Source of the DNA: BM524 sp041554435
Lineage (GTDB): Bacteria; Bacteroidota; Bacteroidia; Bacteroidales; F082
Assembly (NCBI GenBank): GCA_041554435.1
Contig: JBFFLX010000111.1
Location: 1-11,406, forward strand
Length of the DNA: 11,406 nt
Reading direction: 5' to 3'
A program made the position numbers and the translations under genes. Below, piece after piece: positions 6,429-11,406 of the stretch; positions within the stretch are counted from its first letter, which is position 1, and each line of letters starts with the position of its first letter. The notes below the pieces were generated by a model. The model made no database searches, was not told where the DNA came from, and was given only the letters and a program-made list of their open reading frames with translations.

Positions 6429-9218
6429 CTATTCGCTAAGTTCAAAACCAAATTCTCTTCCTTTTTCAACTGCGGGAACACCTTTTTTCATCCACATAGG
6501 CTCTGGTTTGCCTTTTAAGAAATGATCGAAAAACTGTTGCATTCTTATGGTTAGATCTTTTTCGTCGGCAAGTCGTTTTAGATTGTGCGGGGCTCCATTG
6601 TATACAAGCATCCAAACAGGTTTATTAAGTCGTCGCAGGGCACTAAAAAATTCTATTCCCTGATACCATGGCACTGCGCCATCTTTATCGTTATGCATCA
6701 TTAGCAGAGGTGTTTCAACCTGCGGTGCAAAAAACAAAGGAGAGTTTAAAATATATAAATCTTGTCTTTCCCATAAAGTAGCACCTATTCTGCTTTGAGT
6801 TTCTTCATATTGAAAAGTCCTGCTCATGCCTGAACTCCAGCGTATTCCTCCGTAAGCACTGGTCATATTACTCACCGGAGCTCCGGCCATGGCTGCCTTA
6901 TACATATTTGTTTGAGTAACTATATATGCTACCTGATATCCTCCCCAACTTTGACCCTGAATGGCAATATTCTCCTGGTCGATATAATCGTATTTTTCGA
7001 TTAAAGATTTGGTTCCTCCAACAATACAATTAAAGCCACTTGGTCCGGGATAACCTGTTTCGTATTTAATGTCGGGAATAAATATTAAGTATCCGTTGCT
7101 GGTGTAATACGTAAAATTTATTACCGAACGAATTGGTTTAGGCGAATAATATCTATTTAACCTATCGGTATATCTTTCATAGAAATATACTATCATAGGA
7201 TATTTTTTATTTGGATCGAAATTTTCCGGCTTATACAACATGCCCTGCATGCTGTCGTTTTCAAGAGTCGTAAAATCAACCAGTTCAACTGTCCCCCAAT
7301 TATAATCTTTTTGCTGAGGATTAGTATTAGTAATTTTTTCAACTTTCCTGAATTTCATATCAGAAACATACAATTCGGGATATTCAATAAATGACTGTTT
7401 TCTCCAAACAATTTTGTCGTTATTTTTGGCTTTTTTCATTCCAAAAAAATCAAAATTATCGATTATAAGGATCTTTAAATCTTTTAATTTCCTGAAACTG
7501 GCATAGCCTGAATTTTTGGTTTTCAAATCGAATACGGTTAACATCATATTTTCTGGCAGTGTTATCAAATCAGGGTTTAACTTTTTGTATCTGAGTTGAA
7601 TATCATTTTTTCTGCCATAATAATTTGTTATGTTTTTTGCTTTGGAAGTTCCATCAGGGCTAATAAGCCAGAAGTCATATTTATCATAAACAACAAATTT
7701 TTCCTCATCTGTCCATCCTGCAAAACCATAATTTGGAGCCTCGTTGGGAATATCGTTAAGTTCGTAATAAAAGTTCTCTTTTAAGTAAGAAGTTAATTCA
7801 TTGGATTTCTCTTTTTTTATGTCGTAAGCATTCCAGCTACTATCGGCAATATTATACCATGCAACAAAATTTTGCTGAGGAGAAAGACTTACTGTTGAAG
7901 CAACTTTTTTAAGAATGAGTTTTCTGTCTCCGGTATTTTTATCAATCAGATAATAATCGTAATGCCTGCTTCCATCCCAGCTTATTTCTTTACGATAATT
8001 GTGATTATCTCTTCCAAGAACTAAATTTCCATTTTCTTTTGTTTTAATGAAAACATCTTCCAGGTTTTTATTTCCAAGGCTTACAACTTTCTTATCTAGC
8101 GGAAAATATACTGAAGTATAACTTCTCTTCTTTTCTTTTTCTGCACGCAATTTCTGCATGGGTTGAAGGTAATCATCCTTCCAGTTCCAAATGTCAATAC
8201 TTACTTTTTCATCTTCAGTTAATGTATCTTTTATTTCAGTAAGAGGCTTTGGAGTTTCTCCAAAAAACAACTCCGTACCTCTATCGTTAAAATAAATACT
8301 ACCGTTAGTACTAACGGTCATATTTTCACTTAGATTGCTAAATTCATCACCTGAAACAAGATTTAATTTAGTTTGTGAATAATAATAGAGTGAATAGGCT
8401 TTGTTTTTTACTGTATCGCTTGAAAAAGTAAAGGCAAATTGCTTTCCTTCTTTATCTGTACTTACATTCTCACTATATCCATTTGAATTATAAATCAAAT
8501 CATTACGGCCACTTTCAACATAGTGAATATATACAAAAACAGAATCAATGCTATCGGTTTTAGCAACTGTATAAATACATGATTTACCATTGTCGGAAAG
8601 TGAGTATTTGCTTACATTATTATAAGTAAATGAGTTTTCGTTAATGGGATTTATAAGTAGTAAACTATTACTTTTCTTCTGTTTTCCTTTTTTCTTTACT
8701 TGTTTTGTGGTGTCGGAAACAGTATCTTTATCTTTAGTTTGTTCTTTTTTGTTTTCTAATAGTAATGCAACAAAATTTCCCCCGTCTTTACCCAATTTAA
8801 AACTTACTACATCTGGATATTTTAACAAACTATTGGTTTCAGGAATGAATATTCCTATACTGTCTTTTGGCAGTTTGTCTTTTTTTACTTTCTTAAGTTT
8901 GGCAGCACGAACGGTATCGGTTTGTGGCTTAATTTTAAATACTACAAAATTGGAGTTTGATGAAAATTTAGCTTTATAAGCTCTTGGAATTGAATCAAGT
9001 TTATGTGTTTTTAAATTTTTTATGTACAAATAACCATCTCCCTCAAGGGGTGAAATTTCGTAAAGTAACAATTCTCCATTGTTTGAAATGGAATATTCTG
9101 AAATTGATTTCCAGGAGGAATAGTCATCATGGGTAATTATCTTTTTTTCTTCGGCAATAAGGCTGTTAGCAAAAGTAAATATTAGAATTGCTATTAGGTA
9201 ATTTTTCAAAATAATCAT
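6429..9218 (-). CDS. Exported S9 family (prolyl oligopeptidase/dipeptidyl peptidase-like) serine peptidase
   Basis: This is a 929-aa S9 peptidase with an N-terminal beta-propeller and a C-terminal alpha/beta-hydrolase domain, expected to release short peptides or dipeptides outside the cytoplasm. Residues 1-22 look like a cleavable signal peptide (ending NSLIA before EEKK). The hydrolase domain starts near residue 660. The nucleophile is S757 in GQSWGGY, Asp is D846 in HNDKDGAVPW, and His is H878 in NGAPHNL; the 32-residue Asp-His spacing equals that of DPP IV. I cannot see the Glu-Glu pair that anchors substrate N-termini in DPP IV, so exopeptidase specificity is not established. Unusual points are lysine-rich stretches at about 107-117 and 156-185, the second being a low-complexity K/D/T/Q insert inside the propeller. 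The ATG at 9216-9218 directly precedes the signal peptide. A strong promoter lies upstream. Confidence 0.93.
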   Translation of the reverse strand: MIILKNYLIAILIFTFANSLIAEEKKIITHDDYSSWKSISEYSISNNGELLLYEISPLEGDGYLYIKNLKTHKLDSIPRAYKAKFSSNSNFVVFKIKPQTDTVRAAKLKKVKKDKLPKDSIGIFIPETNSLLKYPDVVSFKLGKDGGNFVALLLENKKEQTKDKDTVSDTTKQVKKKGKQKKSNSLLLINPINENSFTYNNVSKYSLSDNGKSCIYTVAKTDSIDSVFVYIHYVESGRNDLIYNSNGYSENVSTDKEGKQFAFTFSSDTVKNKAYSLYYYSQTKLNLVSGDEFSNLSENMTVSTNGSIYFNDRGTELFFGETPKPLTEIKDTLTEDEKVSIDIWNWKDDYLQPMQKLRAEKEKKRSYTSVYFPLDKKVVSLGNKNLEDVFIKTKENGNLVLGRDNHNYRKEISWDGSRHYDYYLIDKNTGDRKLILKKVASTVSLSPQQNFVAWYNIADSSWNAYDIKKEKSNELTSYLKENFYYELNDIPNEAPNYGFAGWTDEEKFVVYDKYDFWLISPDGTSKAKNITNYYGRKNDIQLRYKKLNPDLITLPENMMLTVFDLKTKNSGYASFRKLKDLKILIIDNFDFFGMKKAKNNDKIVWRKQSFIEYPELYVSDMKFRKVEKITNTNPQQKDYNWGTVELVDFTTLENDSMQGMLYKPENFDPNKKYPMIVYFYERYTDRLNRYYSPKPIRSVINFTYYTSNGYLIFIPDIKYETGYPGPSGFNCIVGGTKSLIEKYDYIDQENIAIQGQSWGGYQVAYIVTQTNMYKAAMAGAPVSNMTSAYGGIRWSSGMSRTFQYEETQSRIGATLWERQDLYILNSPLFFAPQVETPLLMMHNDKDGAVPWYQGIEFFSALRRLNKPVWMLVYNGAPHNLKRLADEKDLTIRMQQFFDHFLKGKPEPMWMKKGVPAVEKGREFGFELSE

Positions 9219-9260
9219 CTATTTGTAGTGTATGTGTTGTTAATTTTCCTTTTGATTTGT

Positions 9261-9291
9261 CAAAAGTAATTTTTCTTGACCAACTTTCAAA
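9261..9291 (-). promoter_or_regulatory. Predicted Bacteroidota-type promoter of the S9 peptidase gene
   Basis: On the minus strand, TTTG (9291-9288), 19 nt, then TACTTTTG (9268-9261) gives a perfect match to the TTTG/TAnnTTTG promoter consensus. The -7 box ends 42 nt before the ATG, implying a leader of about 35 nt. A second isolated TAnnTTTG match (9326-9319, TATTTTTG) lacks a -33 partner and is less likely to be used. This is the best promoter in the window. Confidence 0.75.
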
Positions 9292-9437
9292 GTCATTCTA
9301 TTTTAAATTTAAATGCAACAAAAATAATGCAAACGATTGAGTATTGAAGGTTTAGGAAATTATTCTGGTATTTATCATAAAATAGGTTAAATAATTCTTA
9401 AATTTTTTAATTTCACTGATAATCATTAAATTGCGAT

Positions 9438-9445
9438 TAAATTTG
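9438..9445 (+). promoter_or_regulatory. Predicted -7 promoter box of the glycogen debranching enzyme gene
   Basis: TAAATTTG matches TAnnTTTG exactly and ends 44 nt before the ATG at 9490. The -33 region is weak, with TTTC at 9411-9414 and 23-nt spacing. The box lies on the debranching-enzyme side of the 271-bp divergent spacer, about 170 bp from the S9 promoter. Between the two (about 9292-9437) I see only A/T-rich sequence, without a clear operator or riboswitch fold. Confidence 0.6.
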
Positions 9446-9489
9446 CACAACGACTAAGAATTAGAAAATATTTTCATAATATACTTAAA

Positions 9490-11406
9490 ATGAGTTATAT
9501 AGAATTTAATAAAAAGCAACTTGTAAATTTAAAATACTCTCTCGACAGAGAATTATTGCGAACCAATAGAGCAGGAGGATATGCAAGTTCAACAATTATA
9601 AATACAAATACCCGAAAGTACCATGGATTATTGGTTTTAAGACAGCCTCTTATCGACGACTTGAATCATGTTTTACTTTCAACTCTTGATGAAACCCTTA
9701 CGGTAAATGATTACGATTTTCATTTAAGTATGCGTATGTATAAAGATGGGCATTATAACCCCAAAGGACATAAGTATATCCGTGATTTTATTTCAGAGCC
9801 AAATCCGAAACTTACTTACCGTTTAGGAAGTACAATTTTTACAAAGGAATCGATTTTTGCAGCTAATGAAAACAGAATATTGATAAGATATACTGTTGAA
9901 GATACTAAAAATGATAATGTTACTTTGAGGATAAAGCCTTTTTTGGCTTATCGTAATGTACATTCATTATCAAAATCAAATACCTGGGTTGAATCCAAAT
10001 ATACTGAACTTAAAAATGGTTCATCCTGGCAAATGTATAAGGGCTATTCTAAAGTTTTTATGCAGTTTTCCAAAGATGTAAAGTACACACATACACCTGA
10101 TTGGTATTATAATATCCAGTATTTACGTGACCTGGAAAGAGGATATGAAAGTCTGGAAGATTTATTTGTTCCCGGATTTTTCGATGTTAAACTGAAAAAA
10201 GGAGAGTCGGTTGTTGTTTCAGCCGGACTTGAAGAAAAAACTCCATCTACATTCAAACGTCAGTTTAATTCGGAGGTTAAGAAGAGGGTTCCCAGAAATA
10301 GTTTTGAAAACTGCCTTAAAAATGCAGCCGATGAATTTCTTGTAAGTATCGATAAAAATAAAGAGATAATTGCCGGTTATCCCTGGTTTGGAAGATGGGG
10401 AAGAGATACATTTATTTCTTTGCCCGGTTTAACATTAACAAGAGGAGAAACTCGTGTTTTCAAAGATGTTATTAAAACAATGATTTCGGAATTGAAAGAT
10501 GGGTTATTTCCTAACGTAGGGCTTGGTAAAGAAACATCCTATAATTCTGTTGATGCTTCCCTTTGGTTCTTCTGGGCAATTCAAAAGTATGCTGAAAATC
10601 AAAAGGATAAGGCTGAAGTTTGGAAAGAATATAAAAAGCCAATGAAGAGTATACTTTCGCATTTTGCCAAAGGAACTCATAACAATATTGGTATGCATGA
10701 AAACGGACTTGTATGGCAGGGTGTTCCCGGCAAGGCTCTAACATGGATGGATGCCATAGTGCACGGAAAACCTGTAACCGCAAGAATTGGTTATGCTGTT
10801 GAAATTAATGCATTGTGGTATAATGCCCTACAGTTTTGTCTGGAACTTGCTAATGCTTCCAATGACAAAGCCTTCGTTAAAGAATGGTCAAAATGGCCTG
10901 ATATTATAAAAGAAAGTTTCGAAAATACTTTTTGGGATTCCAAAAGAAGATATCTGGCTGATTATGTTAATGGTGATTATAAAAACTGGGATGTGCGACC
11001 AAATATGATTTTTGCTGCTTCCCTTCCTTATAGCATTTTAAGTGAAAACAAACAGAGAGGAGTTTTAGATAAGGTTAAAGCAGAGCTACTGACGCCCAGA
11101 GGCTTAAGAACTTTGTCGCCAAAAAATGAAGCGTATAAAGCTATTAATGAAGGCAATCAAAGTCAACGAGATACCTCATATCATCAGGGAGTTGTATGGC
11201 CATGGTTGCTGGGCGCTTTTGCCGATACATATATTCGTTTGCAGGGAGAGAAAGGCAAAGATTTCATTAGCGACTTATATCATGGCTTCGAGAAAGAAAT
11301 GACCAGAAAGGGTATAGGAACAGTGTCGGAAATATATGATGGTGATCCTCCTTTTGAAGGCAGGGGTGCAATATCTCAGGCATGGAGTGTTGCTGAATTA
11401 CTGAGA
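9490..11406 (+). CDS. Glycogen debranching enzyme (amylo-alpha-1,6-glucosidase), 3'-truncated by the window edge
   Basis: The frame stays open for 639 codons to the last base, so only a short C-terminal tail should be missing by comparison with the family. The protein has no signal peptide and should act in the cytoplasm, removing alpha-1,6 branches from glycogen or a related glucan. The N-terminal GDE_N-type domain begins with NRAGGYASST (26-35) and NTRKYHGLLV (40-49). The GDE_C (GH133-like, (alpha/alpha)6) domain begins near residue 280, with the hallmark GYPWFGRWGRD at 296-306, NSVDASLWFF including D355, LTWMDA, HQGVVWPWLLGAF, and SEIYDGDPPFEGRG near the end. D355 and E614 are candidate catalytic acids by position in these motifs; I could not confirm this. 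The transferase half of eukaryotic debranching enzymes is absent, as in other bacterial and archaeal members. ATG 9490 begins the conserved N-terminus. Glycosyltransferase and GH57 amylase genes often follow it in Bacteroidota. Confidence 0.93.
   Translation, partial: MSYIEFNKKQLVNLKYSLDRELLRTNRAGGYASSTIINTNTRKYHGLLVLRQPLIDDLNHVLLSTLDETLTVNDYDFHLSMRMYKDGHYNPKGHKYIRDFISEPNPKLTYRLGSTIFTKESIFAANENRILIRYTVEDTKNDNVTLRIKPFLAYRNVHSLSKSNTWVESKYTELKNGSSWQMYKGYSKVFMQFSKDVKYTHTPDWYYNIQYLRDLERGYESLEDLFVPGFFDVKLKKGESVVVSAGLEEKTPSTFKRQFNSEVKKRVPRNSFENCLKNAADEFLVSIDKNKEIIAGYPWFGRWGRDTFISLPGLTLTRGETRVFKDVIKTMISELKDGLFPNVGLGKETSYNSVDASLWFFWAIQKYAENQKDKAEVWKEYKKPMKSILSHFAKGTHNNIGMHENGLVWQGVPGKALTWMDAIVHGKPVTARIGYAVEINALWYNALQFCLELANASNDKAFVKEWSKWPDIIKESFENTFWDSKRRYLADYVNGDYKNWDVRPNMIFAASLPYSILSENKQRGVLDKVKAELLTPRGLRTLSPKNEAYKAINEGNQSQRDTSYHQGVVWPWLLGAFADTYIRLQGEKGKDFISDLYHGFEKEMTRKGIGTVSEIYDGDPPFEGRGAISQAWSVAELLR

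Noticed and set aside
9398..9415. AAATT/AATTT inverted repeat in the divergent spacer
   Set aside because: It is short and made only of A and T, too weak to call a structure or binding site.
10504..10783. Minus-strand open frames of 64 and 90 codons
   Set aside because: They lie entirely within the well-supported debranching enzyme gene on the other strand and show no recognisable protein features. Other short plus-strand frames within the peptidase genes were discarded for the same reason.

Overview
The window looks like ordinary chromosomal sequence from a member of the Bacteroidota. The reasons are an AT-rich composition (roughly one third G+C by eye), A-rich leaders without clear Shine-Dalgarno sequences, TAnnTTTG-type promoter boxes, and proteins that read like Bacteroidota members of their families. 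The order Bacteroidales/Marinilabiliales is a guess; no rRNA or other phylogenetic marker is present. I see no tRNA, rRNA, CRISPR array, insertion sequence, phage gene or att site.

Layout, left to right. Bases 1-627 (+) hold the C-terminal part, or possibly all, of an unrecognised membrane-anchored protein. It overlaps tail to tail by 17 bp with a small PlsC-type acyltransferase on the minus strand (611-1159). Three large minus-strand genes follow, each encoding an exported peptidase of a different family: an M16 (pitrilysin-type) zinc peptidase with a signal peptide (1232-4045), an M13 (neprilysin/PepO-type) lipoprotein zinc peptidase (4207-6249), and an S9 (prolyl oligopeptidase/DPP-like) serine peptidase with a signal peptide (6429-9218). 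A 271-bp divergent spacer separates these from a plus-strand glycogen debranching enzyme (9490 to the window end), which is cut a little before its stop codon.

Transcription can be read unusually clearly. All three peptidase genes and the debranching enzyme have a TAnnTTTG -10-type box ending 40-44 nt before the start codon. The S9 gene also has a perfect TTTG -33 element at 19-nt spacing. Strong hairpin-plus-T-tract terminators follow the M13 and M16 genes. The three peptidases are therefore probably separate transcription units rather than one operon, although together they suggest a role in breaking down proteins or peptides in the envelope. The debranching enzyme probably opens a glycogen/alpha-glucan operon continuing to the right.

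No new biological system is evident. The points most worth a second look are the terminator hairpin lying directly against the acyltransferase start codon, the unrecognised protein at the left edge, the lysine-rich insert in the S9 propeller, and the repeated promoter geometry.
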